Shown: positions 20,397-31,800 of the stretch, piece after piece
Layout of the letters: the number at the start of each line of letters is the position of its first letter
How positions within the stretch are numbered: position 1 is the stretch's first letter
From: Polytrichum commune
Lineage: Eukaryota; Streptophyta; Polytrichopsida; Polytrichales; Polytrichaceae
Reading direction: 5' to 3'
Length of the DNA: 64,000 nucleotides
NCBI GenBank assembly: GCA_950295325.1
Contig: OX485803.1
Location: forward strand, 19,530,001 to 19,594,000
Program-made: the position numbers and the translations under genes
Notes under the pieces: generated by a model
What the model was told of the DNA's origin: nothing
Databases searched by the model: none
Seen by the model: only the letters and a program-made list of their open reading frames with translations

Positions 20397-20831
20397 GAGG
20401 TTGGTGAGGACGCAGTGGAACCGGCCACAACAGGAGAGAATGTGATATTGGAACCGCTTTTCAGGCCGCATAGGGCAACAAGGGGGGGTCGCGGGGTTCG
20501 TGGTCGTGGTCAGGGAGGCACGCGTGGAGGGCGGGCGGGTGCTACCACACAGCTGCCAGAAGAAGAGGCTGGAATTATGGGTTCTGACGGGGATGAACAA
20601 CAGGAAGAGGAACCACTGCACAGAGGGGCCCCAGACAATGTCCTGGGAGGACGTGGGAGAACCAGATCCGAATCCGATGCCAATGGCAACATAAACATAC
20701 GCCCCAGACGGCTATCAGGGCCACATGAGCACACCAATGACTCCACCAGCTCGGAGGAGGATTTTAGTTTGTCCGAAAGTTCCTCTACTGAATCCTGTCC
20801 GAGTTCTTCGGACAGCAGCGACGAAGGATAG
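20397..20831 (+). other. Open RGG/acidic tail beyond the transposase TGA
   Basis: In the same frame as the last transposase exon and directly after TGA at 20394-20396, the frame stays open for 144 codons. It reads RGGRGVRGRGQGGTRGG and then an acidic, Ser-rich tail (STSSEEDFSLSESSSTES), ending at TAG 20829-20831. Such low-complexity tails are common at CACTA transposase C-termini. The TGA is therefore probably a fresh nonsense change, or it is bypassed by read-through or an undetected splice. Confidence 0.65.
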
Positions 20832-22223
20832 GTGATGTATTTTGACCTATCGAGTTAAAGGTATCGTAGTCTGTGCATGGCTGATGGCAAAATTTGAATG
20901 CAATGTCTTTTCAGGGGAGGAGTGTGTATGATGGATAATAGTATCAGTCTTGGAAAGTGGGAAGGGTATTTAGTGTACATGAATGTCTGGTGCAATTTTT
21001 TCTGTAATTTCTGCAGAAATCAACAATTCGTACAGTAAAAAAACGAATATTTCGATAGAAGAAGAAAACTGACTGACTGACTTTGTCTACAGTATTTGGA
21101 GACCACTAGTTTTTGTCAAAGGTACGATGTACAGAGCATTTTCTCCCAGTTCCATGTTATTTTTGCCGTACTTTCCTATATTGTGGTCTGTCAGTGCCGT
21201 ACTTTGCAAGTTATGAGTAACTGAAGTTCTGTTCAATGTGCATGACAACATTGAAGCCTTCATGACAAGTAGGCGACAAACACTTAGTGGGAGAAAGTGA
21301 TGTACCTGGGCCATGTTGAATGCGTGCACGAATTTGAACCAATTATAGTTTCTTATCTGTCATGATATACCTTGGCTTGGATTCGCCATGTACATTTTAT
21401 TTGAATAAAGTTTTCGATAATACAATTCTATAAAAATATTTCTCGTATGTTTTGTGTTCAAATCTTTGAAATGCGAGGATATGTTTATATGTCGTGAATG
21501 ACATAGGCATTCCACTATTATGCTAAATACAGGTGTATTGTGTAAATTGTGTAAACACATGTACCGTATACATATACCGTCATTGTGTACCACTTTCTGT
21601 TAAAAACCGTGCCAACACATGTCCACCTCTAATGCAACTCAAATAGTAATTTACTAAAATTCTAAGAATTTTCCCATGAATTTTTGTGTGTTCATTTACT
21701 GTATTGCGAGTATAGGTTAATTTATCCTGAATAACAACGGTATTCCACTATTATGCATAGTGCATGCAATAAATCGATGTGTGTTGTTTGATAATGTAAT
21801 GTCTTTGGGTGTGTAAAATAAATAATACTAGTTTTAAGGTATGCTGGAAAACCACAAAACTGGACCCTGTAACCGAGGAAGTAGCTGCTGTTACTTATTA
21901 ATTAAAACTTTGTGTCGATGTGAATCACTTCATGATACACAGCTAGATTGCCGCCACATGTCCTTTTGTAATTCGACACACATAGTAACGTTGGACATAA
22001 TTACTGCGCAGAAAAGCAATTCCACGTGTACAGCTGAACCCAGTGAAGGGGAAATTTTAATATAATTCAACGCCATCTGTCCGCGTCCAGGCTGTAAAAT
22101 GTAGCGTGAGTTGACAAAAAGTTGACAGAAAATCCTTCAACCACCCGGAGTGACAAGGCTGTACATGACAATGGGTGAGTTCGTCATTCAGGACATTTTT
22201 CTGTCAACCTTTTGTCATTTTTA
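20832..22223. other. CACTA 3' non-coding and subterminal region
   Basis: AT-rich, with no coding frame of note. The last 130 bp hold repeated TTGACA/TGTCAA words in both orientations (22111, 22122, 22202 and TTGTCA at 22212), the expected subterminal protein-binding zone. Confidence 0.65.
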
Positions 22224-22242
22224 CACCCATTTCCTTGTAGTG
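22224..22242 (-). repeat. CACTA right terminal inverted repeat
   Basis: CACCCATTTCCTTGTAGTG, the exact reverse complement of the left end, followed by target duplication TCA at 22243-22245 and then the resumed family A repeat. Confidence 0.98.
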
Positions 22243-22245
22243 TCA

Positions 22246-23628
22246 TAATATGATAACCATCTTATACTTAATAGTCAACATAAATAAGGGGGGGGGGGTT
22301 ACACATATGACCACTTAATAAGCACGAAAATCTTCACTTCAATAATGAATAAGACATTCATATGAGCTCTGAAAATCATGAAGAAAGTGGCTATGGCCTT
22401 GATTTGGATTTGTTCACCATCTCGTACTAATCGCATGTTTTCATATCCTATGAGAAGTGGGATAATGGGAAAATAGTAACCAATTAAGACCCCTCTACAT
22501 TAGCTTCTTCAGTCTCACTCGTCGGCCCCCTGTTCTGTTCAATTCTCTCTTAAAAGTGCTTTTTCGGAGGAGAGCATTCATCCATTGATGACGAGAAGAG
22601 AGGATTGCATCCAAATGGGTGGGCCCAACGCCATGCCCAGCAGAGTGTCATCCATCCTTACCCCACGGTATGCTACATTAATGCCACGTGGATGATATGG
22701 ATAGGTAGCAGCAGTTGCAGTTCAAGCTCTCAACACAAGAAGCCCACAAAACAAACGGAGAGCAGAGCACCGAACAACCAAAAAGCAGGAGAGATCGAAC
22801 AAGACTCGGAGGCAGCAGCGATGGAGTCACGGTCGTTGGAAACTTGTTCTCGCTCCTCAATTTCTCTCTTCCACAAAACAATGGCCGGGATGCAGCTCCC
22901 CTCCGTTCGCCTGCCCCATGCAGCAGTGTATGTGCTTCTGCGCTCTCTAATTCACTCTGTATGGGTAGAATTAGATGTTGGGTAGAATTTTAACGTGTGA
23001 CAGTGAGATGTTAGGTGAAATTTGGAACATTCTGGGACTAGATGCGACTTCGTGGCATTGATTGGACTACTTGTGGATCCCGGAATAGCATTTGCCGATG
23101 GTGAGATTACGTTGTGTGATTGAGGTTACAGAGAAACAGAGGTTAGGCAGGAATGCTACGGGGGAGTTCCTTGATTCTCTCCAGCAGGATATGACTGTGA
23201 ATGTTTCGGTAGATGGCTGCTGGAGAGGGGAGGATTTGACACAGGAGAGAATGGATGTTTTTTTAGCCACGCTTAGGTGTTCTAGCCAATTATGGTGGAC
23301 TTAAGTTGCAAGAACTTCAGGTGCCATTTGGAATCGCATTTCTTCAATTTCGTCAAATCCTGTGCAATCACCCGGTGTCTGGGAGTCATCAACATGTTTG
23401 GGAACTCCTAACCAAGCTACCTAAAGGTAGAAATAGCAATGCACCTCTAGTGAACCTTGGGCGCTATTATGTAACTTATGGTCGACTCCGTTTGCTTGCA
23501 CGTATCCGACATGATGTCTTTCAGCATCCAATGAAAGAGAAGCCTATGTTTATGTTGAAGAAGGCAGTACGATCGAGTCATTCCATGTGCAAAATGTCTG
23601 GATCAGTGACACATTACGTTATGGGGAT
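22246..23628. other. Intergenic: family A remainder, G tract, upstream region of FKBP gene, LRR-like remnant
   Basis: 22246-22300 continues the interrupted family A repeat, then a G-run at about 22289. Words at 22325 and 22440-22500 (AGCACGAAAATCTTCACTT, TATCCTATGAGAAGTGGG) recur at 32840-32910. From 23092 two plus-strand open stretches read protein-like: GEFLDSLQQDMTVNVSVDGC, MDVFLATLRCSSQLWW, and then LQELQVPFGIAFLQF. This might be a decayed leucine-rich-repeat gene piece, but I cannot assign it. An untranslated first exon of the FKBP gene could also lie here. Confidence 0.4.
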
Positions 23629-25764
23629 ATGTCATGCAGAAAATTCGATAAAGGATCCACCCAAAGTGTAACCTTAGCTCGATCTTCGCCGGTGAGGAAC
23701 CAACAAGAGGACACCTGCTCTATTTCTACCAAAGTCAATGTACAGGAATCCAATGTAGTGATGAGGCGAACTATGCTCTCCTTAATGTCAAGTTCCCTCT
23801 TCGCTGCTGCAGCGGCAACGTCATCATTTGCAGGTGCAAAGCCAATGATGCCTATGATGGAGGAGCCTGATCTGCCCAGGTAATTTATTCTAAGACAACT
23901 CTCAGTCATCTTGAAGAAGAAACCTGTACAACAATTCATCTTCTGTGTTCATTGTCTACTGTCTTTGTACATGATTTATGTGGGGTTTATGTACTGTTAA
24001 ATAAATTGGATCATTTGTCTTGTTTGGCTTATAAGCAATTGTTGCTGTTGATTGCACAGATTCCGGAAGACACCCAGTGGCGTCAAAATTCAAGGTTGAA
24101 ACTCAGCTACTTGACCAGTCATTTTCTCAACCTTATTATGTTGCAACCATGGGTGTCTCAACTGCTATCTGTAACCTGAATGTCCCCAAGAGGCCAGGCA
24201 GAGATAACTACACTAAGCATCGGATTAAGTGTGGCTCACAATATTCATTATCGACCAACATTGATTTTCTTGCAATCTTTGGGGTGGCAACTAGAGAGGA
24301 TCACATTACACTTGGTGCTCCTTTACAAGTCACGAAGACCACTCTAATTTACATGGCACACCAATTCTAATGCCGCACTAAATCAGATGTTTTGTGTACC
24401 AGTCAGAAATTACAAATTTTGGGAATCGCATAGCCATGGTTAATAATTTCTTCCTCATTCTATGTTCCGTGTGGCTGCATGTGAAGCAGTTAAGGTCTGA
24501 ACTCAGGAGTTCTGGTTTTGCTCAGAGGTCGTAGACGGGTCTGGTCCAATGGCAAAGACTGGAGATACTCTGGAGTTCAACTTCGTCTGCCGACGCTCGA
24601 ACGGCTACTTCGTGTATAGGTGGGTAGGATGCTACTTGTTGGATGCTACTCTCTTATGCTGTATTCTCTTTCAATCATCACTTGTTTTAATCTCCAGTTT
24701 GTCGATTTGATGACCTGATGGGTTTGAGTATTCCAGAGGGAACCCCATCTCCTCTCTCTCTCTCTCTCTGCCCTTCGTTTCGTGGGATCCGTCGCAAGTG
24801 AAACCCTACCATGCAATCCCTATGGAGCGAGTAGGGTTTGCAAAGGCCAAACAGCCGTCAGTCCGTGTAGGCTGTCTTGTTTTAAGGCTCTTCCAGGAAA
24901 TCTCAAGGATTGACCCCATTTATGTGGGTTTTTTATGTCGCACCTAGTCTTCACAATCTGAACTTGGGGTTTTGGGAAACTGCAGTACAGTTGATCAGTT
25001 CAACGACCAGAGCCAGCCTGCTGTCTTGCCCCTCGGTGTAGGAAAGGTATACTAAAATGCCTGTACACTTACTTTTGTGTTTGACGTTGAATGTATCTAA
25101 TCGACAACCTAACTAGTCAAGGGACCCTGTCCTCATACTAAGTTTGTTTGTGAGAGTTTCCTTCAGGTTTACACAGCCTTCAAATCTATGCACTCTTTCA
25201 TAACCAAGCTCTAGTTGTAAAAGTGCTCTCTCGGAGGGCTCTGACTATACACAGTTCTTTCCTTGTCAACATAAGGACACCGAAGAATGTGTGTTGTTCT
25301 GAACAAAATCTCTGGTTATTGCAGATAATTCCAGGGCTAGAGGAGGTGCTTGCAGGAATGAGACTGGGAGGTTCGTTTATAATTTCCTCTCAAGCAAAAT
25401 ATGTTTATGCCATCATCATGAATCATGCTGCATGCTGAACTTGTATATGAACACAATTATCTGTGGTCCTATGTTTGACTGCATTGCACCTTTGTATATC
25501 CCAGGAAAGAGGAGAGCCTTGATTCCACCAGAGGTTGGCTACACTGATGCACTCCTTGAACCCCAGCCAAAAGAGGTAAACTTGATGTTTGACATACATG
25601 TGAGGGAATTTTCTCAATCTGTCGCGATCAGTCTTGTAACCTCCCGGGGAAACTGAATGTTGATCATTACTTTTTTGTTTTGGCAGTTTGGACCTCGAAG
25701 GGCCCTGATGTCACATGCCAAGGAGCCCCTTGTGTTTGAGGTGCAATTGTTGAAGATTAGATAA
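23629..25764 (+). CDS. FKBP16-1: Thylakoid-lumen FKBP-type peptidyl-prolyl isomerase (FKBP16-1-like), seven exons
   Basis: Exons 23629-23879, 24060-24094, 24526-24619, 24986-25046, 25325-25370, 25505-25575 and 25687-25764 join in phase to 211 residues. The N-terminus is Ser/Thr/Lys-rich like a chloroplast transit peptide, then RRTMLSLMSSSLF, then AAAAATSSFAGA: a twin-arginine, hydrophobic, A-x-A signal for lumen transfer. Mature part: RKTPSGVKIQEVVDGSGPMA, FVCRRSNGYFVYS, TVDQFNDQS, IIPGLEEVLAGMRLGG, KRRALIPPEVGY, FGPRRALMSHAKEPLVFEVQ and LLKIR. That is the pattern of the plant FKBP16-1 branch (NYVCRR-NGYFV, EEFGPRR-LLSHANEPL). Length agrees with the family, about 200 residues. Several aromatic residues of the FKBP active site are replaced, as is usual for lumenal FKBPs, so isomerase activity may be low. 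The start is the ATG in the first recognised exon, and an upstream exon is possible. Confidence 0.85.
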
Positions 25765-27614
25765 AAACTGTTTTCCTGCCCAGGTGAAGAGGTGCTACTT
25801 GTAGTGCAATCTTGTCAGGTTTGTTGGGCAATGAGTAGGTCCATCTCTTAAAGGGAAAGTCTCTTGTTGTCACTGGCTCATTATGTTTCCAACATCCACA
25901 TAAAACTTTGCTGGACCTTTTTATACATATCTTCATACCATCTTTGGTAAAGACTATCCTTCAGATTTATACATCCCAAGTTGCCAGTGTGGACCATGCA
26001 AGAAGCAATTGTTGTCAAGTTTCAGTTACACAACAGAAATTGTTCTGTGGTTGCGAAAGAGTGTGATGTGTTTGTCAGGGTTTAGGACTTAGGGTTTAAG
26101 GTTTAGGTTTTAAACTTGCACGTTGGTCACTGTCATGCATCCTCTTAAGGCCTCTTGCATACCACAAATCTTTCTCGACTCTCATTTACAAACGTTGTTC
26201 TGTCACTGTAGAACAAATGGTAACTGCTGCTTGAATAAATAATGTAACATCATTTTCACTGCGGTGTTGCATGTATAGAGTTATTTTACAACATTCATTT
26301 GTATGTAAAGAGTTCAAATATGTTGTCTCGAAAGAGAAATATATGTACAACCAAGAAGATTGATGCACCTTCACATGCCTTTTGGTCAGACCTATCGTGC
26401 ACTATGACAATGGCAAATACAAATGCTTGAGGTTTTGGTCATCTTTCACTAAGGTTTATTGATAAAGCCAGGGAGAAGCACAGTATTCTATTAAACAGGC
26501 TAACCCGTGAGGATAAATGATTTTCTCACATCATGCTTTGATGTTAATGGCCTGATGAAAGCTGTTGAATTCTCTGTGAGTGGAGTTCGATTGAGAAACA
26601 TTCCTGGTATCTAAGGTAGAAGGTCCTTAAAGTAACTTGGACTTTAAAAGCGCCAGCTATAAGTTGCCCTAAAAGCGCTTAGGGTCGAGTGTGAAATGAG
26701 CACTTGAAAGGGCCACAATGAGATGCAAGGTAAATTGATTATGGAGTGTGGCTCGTTTAGGAACGAGAAGGTGGGCGAGCATTCCAAGCCTAGGGTTTAG
26801 TCATGATGGACTCTAATTTTAGTTGCCACAACAACACACCCATGATCACTTCATGAGTGACTCACATATTGTGTACTCTCATTTTTGTTACACATAAAAG
26901 GGATACTTAATCCACAACTAATCAAGCCAACTAGTAACCAAGGCAACGGGAAGATTTGGATTGTGAGATTCGTAAGTCACGGCGCAACTCCAACCATGAT
27001 GGAATTTGCTTGACAATGTTGATCTTGGTGGTGACTATGAGCGACGTGAGCTCACTGAAGAGGAGGATTTGGCAAGCGATAATGTTTGTGAGGTTAATGG
27101 AGAGGCTCAAGATCATATTAGCGAGGTAGATGTTAAGGTGCTCATGGATATTCACTCCGGCCTCACCGGAGACCGGAGTTCTTCTTCTTCTTCTTCTTGA
27201 TCATGGACTAGCAAATGAGGCTTTCTAGCTTGGTCCGCAAGAGCAATGTTGATTAGCCACCTACAGTGACTCCACCACATGGGCATTGTCAATCGGGTTG
27301 GTTTTTTTTTTTTCCAATTTCATTTTAAGTATGAAAGCAAAGTCTACTAATTTGATTGCCGCATACCACTCTTGTTGCTCATGCTTCACGAACTAATTTG
27401 CTAGTTTTTCGTGGGTGTGTAGAGCCATCAAGCAATGCCAAGATCAAGGCCAATAAGGTTGTCCCAATCATTCATGACCTCCCTTCAGTTTGTTTTCACA
27501 CTGTCAAGGTCTACTTCCATGCCTAGCTCGCAACTTAATCATGAGGGGCCTCCCCCAACTAAGAATCCAAAGACATTACCGTGACATGTAAGGCGATGAA
27601 AGAAGAAAAATATC
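25765..27614. other. Intergenic, AT-rich, telomere-like words, one weak open stretch
   Basis: Includes the FKBP 3' untranslated region. Near 26075-26115 degenerate TTTAGGG words occur (AGGGTTTAGGACTTAGGG), not a true interstitial telomere array. 27006-27200 is an open plus frame rich in acidic residues (ERRELTEEEDLASDN) ending in a Ser run from a TTC repeat. It is unassigned and probably not a gene. Confidence 0.4.
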
Positions 27615-27639
27615 ATGAAAATGGGTACTTATACTTCAA

Positions 27640-27960
27640 CAACTCTCGCACATACAATGGAGGCAACCAATGCGGATGAAAAAGTGATGATTGCAAGTGC
27701 GCACTTTGAAATTCCCATTTCAGTTCTTTGGTGTCATCTATCTTGTAGAATTCGCTCTAGAAAGAGAAAAAATAATGATGTTTTGAACTCCAATGAGGAG
27801 AAGCAATTGGTTGACTTCATGTTGAGAATGGCGAAAATTGGTCACCCTCTCACTTTACGCCAATTGAAACTAAAGGTGGCTAAAATTATCCAAGAGCATG
27901 AAACAATAACAATCCTTCAATAACAAAGCCACGGTTCACAAGAATAGGCACATTCGTGCA
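27640..27960 (+). pseudogene. Transposase DNA-binding fragment (HTH_psq + CENP-B-like HTH)
   Basis: The plus frame reads ADEKVMIASAHFEIPISVLW, then CRIRSRKRKNNDVLNSNEEK, then QLVDFMLRMAKIGHPLTLRQ and LKLKVAKIIQEHE. This is the usual tandem of a pipsqueak-type HTH and a CENP-B/Tc5-type HTH seen in pogo/jerky transposases (EE-x-LV-x(7)-A-x-x-G-x-P-x-T). The frame then stops (TAA at about 27922), and no catalytic DDE part was found downstream. It belongs to a different subfamily from the 612-bp element at 29667. It is a remnant, not a gene. Confidence 0.65.
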
Positions 27961-28857
27961 AATTTCTTATTTGGTGTTCTCAAAAATCAATGGGGATAAT
28001 GCTTAACCTTTTTTTGTTTTTTTTGAATTTTGTATTGGGAAGCCATCCCTCCTACACACATACTGCTCACTATTCCAATCATTCAACGCTTCCATGTACG
28101 TCCATAATTTAATTTTTCTTATTTTTAAACATTTGGGGCACATATCTACCAAATAGCAAATCTTTGTCATATCCAATGCGCCACTCAAGTGCAAACATCA
28201 ACCCGCTTCCACCTTTATGTTCTCCATTCCCTTTGATTAGGACATTGTGTGATGAGATTGATAAAAGCTTCTTAGGCAGTTTCTCCATCTCATTTCTTTC
28301 TAATTTTGTTAATTTCTCAAATGGTGTAAATAACATCACCAATACTACTTATTCTGTCTCTTTGTCTTGCACAACCACATTGCTGTGAGTAATCACTTTA
28401 CATTCATTCACGTTGTTGGGTTTGTTGTTTTCGTTAGAGCGTTGTATAGTGATATAGATTATTTCGCTCATCTGTCTTCATTGTTCAAAACACTGTATCT
28501 TTTAGTTTTCAAAGTTTCTCCTTTGTTTTGTTAGCATCCCGTTATCTTCTTTTCCCCATAGAACATCATGTTGTTTGAATTGAAGATGCCACAACAATGA
28601 TGAATTGGACTTTATCATATTGTGAGGTTTTCCAACAATTGTGTTTTTATGTTTGATATGAATCAGCTTTGGAGAGAAAATATTTATAGTTTGCAATTCA
28701 AATCAAGTTTAATATATAAACATGAGTTGTTCATATTGGTTCAATAAAAGTCAATAAGCCTCCTCCACTAGTAAGCATTGTTATAAAGGGAATCGTTGCC
28801 AAAACACACTACTTATTGGTTCTTATGTTATTCCAGGCTTGGGGTGAAAGAAAGGCC
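27961..28857. other. AT-rich intergenic, upstream of RNA methyltransferase
   Basis: A minus-strand open stretch at 28342-28109 (EKLPKKLLSISSHNV, GLMFALEWRIGYDKDLL) may belong to the same decayed transposon as the HTH fragment, but I cannot assign it. Otherwise nothing was recognised. The promoter of the downstream gene should lie near 28700-28850. Confidence 0.35.
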
Positions 28858-31800
28858 ATGGCTATGGTAGCCAAAGTGCAGGAACAAGCCTTACGTTGCC
28901 TTCGATCCGCCATAGCCAAGCCCCTGCACTTTGCCACAGCGGCTATGGCGGCTATGGCGGACCTCGAGGCCACGGCGCCTCCCTTGCCTACTGCTTTTCT
29001 CGAGTTTCTACGAAAAAATGATCTGGACCCCTCCATCTACGCCGCTGCGCACGACCTCCCTCGCTACGTCAGGTTCGAACAGTGAAGAAAAAGTAGTCTA
29101 AAATCTGGATTGTTGATGGTGCACAATTTGTTTCATTTTGTTGTTGGTGGTGCACAATTCCGTCTTTTTTCTTTTGAGACTATGAGGACGAGCTGAATTT
29201 CTTATTGCTTTCTGCTGGAGATCGGACGTGGTTACTTGTCTCTAATAATCCTGGTTGAGACCATGATTTTTTCTAAGTCCAGCAACAATTTCGCAACAAC
29301 GTGTCCAGAGTTGGTGAATAAATGCGCGTTTTTGAACTAAAACCCTAAGAAATCAACATTTTGTCTGCCATCATGTCATGAGGCTGCCAAATTACACTGC
29401 GTCCAGAGATGGCACTGTCCTCCACTTAGAATTCTCCTGCCGGCTTCATTAAATTATTCAACCTGCAATAAGTAATTTCGAAGGGTAGACATTCTACTCA
29501 CTAGGTGTTCCGTGAAGAAAAAATTAATCCTTCTCACAAGGGAGGAATTAAGAAATCTGGTAATCTGAACCTAAAACCCTGAACCCTAAGAGGGCAGTCT
29601 TGATTGAATGTGAATCAGGGTTAAAACTGGAGCAATTCCGGAGGTTTTTTGTAAGTCGATCACGTACAGTAATCTCCCGCTTAAGTACGCATCCCGGTTA
29701 AGTGCGCAATTTCTTTGACAAAAATTAGGGTTTATACTTTATTTTTGTGAACATGTCATGCAGAGTCATTTGCCGCGAATGCATGAATTTTTTTATGATT
29801 GACAATAATGTCAGTTTGTCAACGTCTCAACAATCGTCGCAGTTCATCATACAACTTTTCAGCTTCCGTTTGAACATTGGAGCACAACAATTGGTTGTTG
29901 ATGTCAAGTAGAGCCTCAAAGCCTTTGAAGTCGGTAGCACTTTCAGATTCAGCAAATGTCTTGATAGGTTGAATTTCATTGTATTTCATTGTAGTATGTT
30001 CTCCTGTTTGTCCCATACTTTTCGGATAGCGCCTTCACTAATTTCATACTCCCGCCCTAGTGCATGCTTGCTTGGCACGTTCGGCTTGCTCAAATTTGCA
30101 ATGATTTCACCTCGTTGGGCTTCAGTCAAGCACGTTGCCTCAAGTTTCATCCGTTTTCCATTGCGATTCATTGAATCAGAGCGTCTAGAAAGCTGAATAT
30201 GAGTAAAGTACACACCTACCAACTAAGTGCGCACGTATGGCTCCAGTTCAAAGTGCATACTTAAGCGGGAGATTACTGTAGTCGATTGTCAACAATGTGT
30301 TCAGAGTTGGTGAAAACCTGCGTGTGTTGCAACTGAAACTGTAGTTGAATAACATCTTCTCTGCCTTCATGTCATGAGGCTACCAAAGTACACTCCGTCC
30401 AATTAGACCAACCTGTGAGGAGAGATTGCACTGCCTTCCTCTTAGGATTCTCCAACCAGCTTCATTGATTTGTTCAACCTCCGCTAGAGTAATTTCAGAG
30501 GTTAGATATTCTACCCTCTAGTGTTCCCTTGCAGAGGATATTAATGCCTCTCAACAAGAAAGGAATTCGGAAATCTGGCAATCTGAAACAAAAACCCTGA
30601 TCGCTAAGAGGGAGATCTTGGTTCTATGTGAAACAGGGTTAAACCTGAAGCGATGTCGGAGATTGGGGTGATGGAAAGAGAGCTGGGATTGAAGCTCTCG
30701 CCTGTGGGATGGCTTCCTAACTTCTTCAGCTTGTCAGCAGAGGCACAAATAGCTGGGACTCAAGCATATCAGGATGGGAAGGTATTGTTCACACCAAAGA
30801 CACAAATTTTATGAGGTCCTAATTGTGCACAGCGAGGTTTATTTATATATTTTTAGCTCCCTAGATTCAATGTAATGAGGTGTACTCAACCCCTGGGAGC
30901 CATGATGTTATATTTCTTGTTTGGACTTTTTGGAGTGTACTCACAATTATAGATCGTGGCATGAGCAGTTGTATGGGATGGATGCAGCCTCCGGAGCTGC
31001 TGTAGCAGCATTAGAGATCTCATCTGGTGATCATGTGCTTGACCTTTGCGCTGCACCAGGTACACCATCATGATTCCAACATCTTTTTCCATTCTGCTCA
31101 TGCTCTTGTTGCACTTCATTCATGTGTAGCAATCTTGTTCATGGAACCATCTTTGTGCACTACAGATGTCTTTGGACATGCATAATGTAGGTTGGAATGT
31201 GCGGGCTGACTGGTCACAGTAAATTATCAATGTGTGAAGTGTTGTGCAAGCTGGTCCCGAATCATGCATCACGATTCCAAGATCTTTTCGTCCTGCTCAT
31301 GCTCTTGTTGCGCTTTATTTGTGTGTAGCAATCGTGTTCATGAAAACCATTCTTCTGTGCTACTAGATGCATTATAATGTAGGTTGGAATATACAGGCTG
31401 ATTGGTTGGAGTTTGTGATTGATGTGTGAACTGTTGTGCAAGCAGGTGCCAAATTGTGCATGGTAGCTGAGCTTCTTGGGGCATCTGGATCTTTAACTGC
31501 TGTGGATATTTCTCGGCCACGTCTGGCTGCCTGTCGAACTATGCTTCAGAAATACGGTCTTGGAAGTCAAACCCGCCTTTACTTGGGAGATGGGACAAGC
31601 TTTTCATTTTTGCCACTAAGGGAGGCAGCCGAGTTGTCTCCTACCAGGCCTGATGAAGTTTCCTCCGATATGCCTTGTACAATTGATGACTCAATACATG
31701 GTAATCTCACAAATCATGGGTAACCATGTACAACATAAGGCCAGTTTTCTTTCACCATTCCTGCTGTGGGAGGCTTATTGGTTCCTTACTATCCATGCAC

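Larger units (their letters stand above)
11360..22242 (+). mobile_element. Complete CACTA (En/Spm) DNA transposon, 10.9 kb
   Basis: The ends are perfect 19-bp inverted repeats starting CACTACAAGGAAATGGGTG, with TCA duplicated on both sides (11357-11359 and 22243-22245). Inside are two divergent genes: a Tnp2-type transposase (16593-20396, plus) and a Ptta/En-Spm-type accessory protein (12294-15311, minus). Subterminal regions carry clusters of TTGAC/TGTCAA (for example 11384, 11396, 11409, 22111, 22122 and 22202), the usual sort of binding site for the accessory protein in this superfamily. Identical termini and long intact frames point to a recent insertion. The one visible blemish is an in-frame TGA near the transposase C-terminus. 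Confidence 0.97.

Noticed and set aside
26075-26115. Interstitial telomere repeat
   Set aside because: Only a few degenerate TTTAGGG-like words, not a tandem array.
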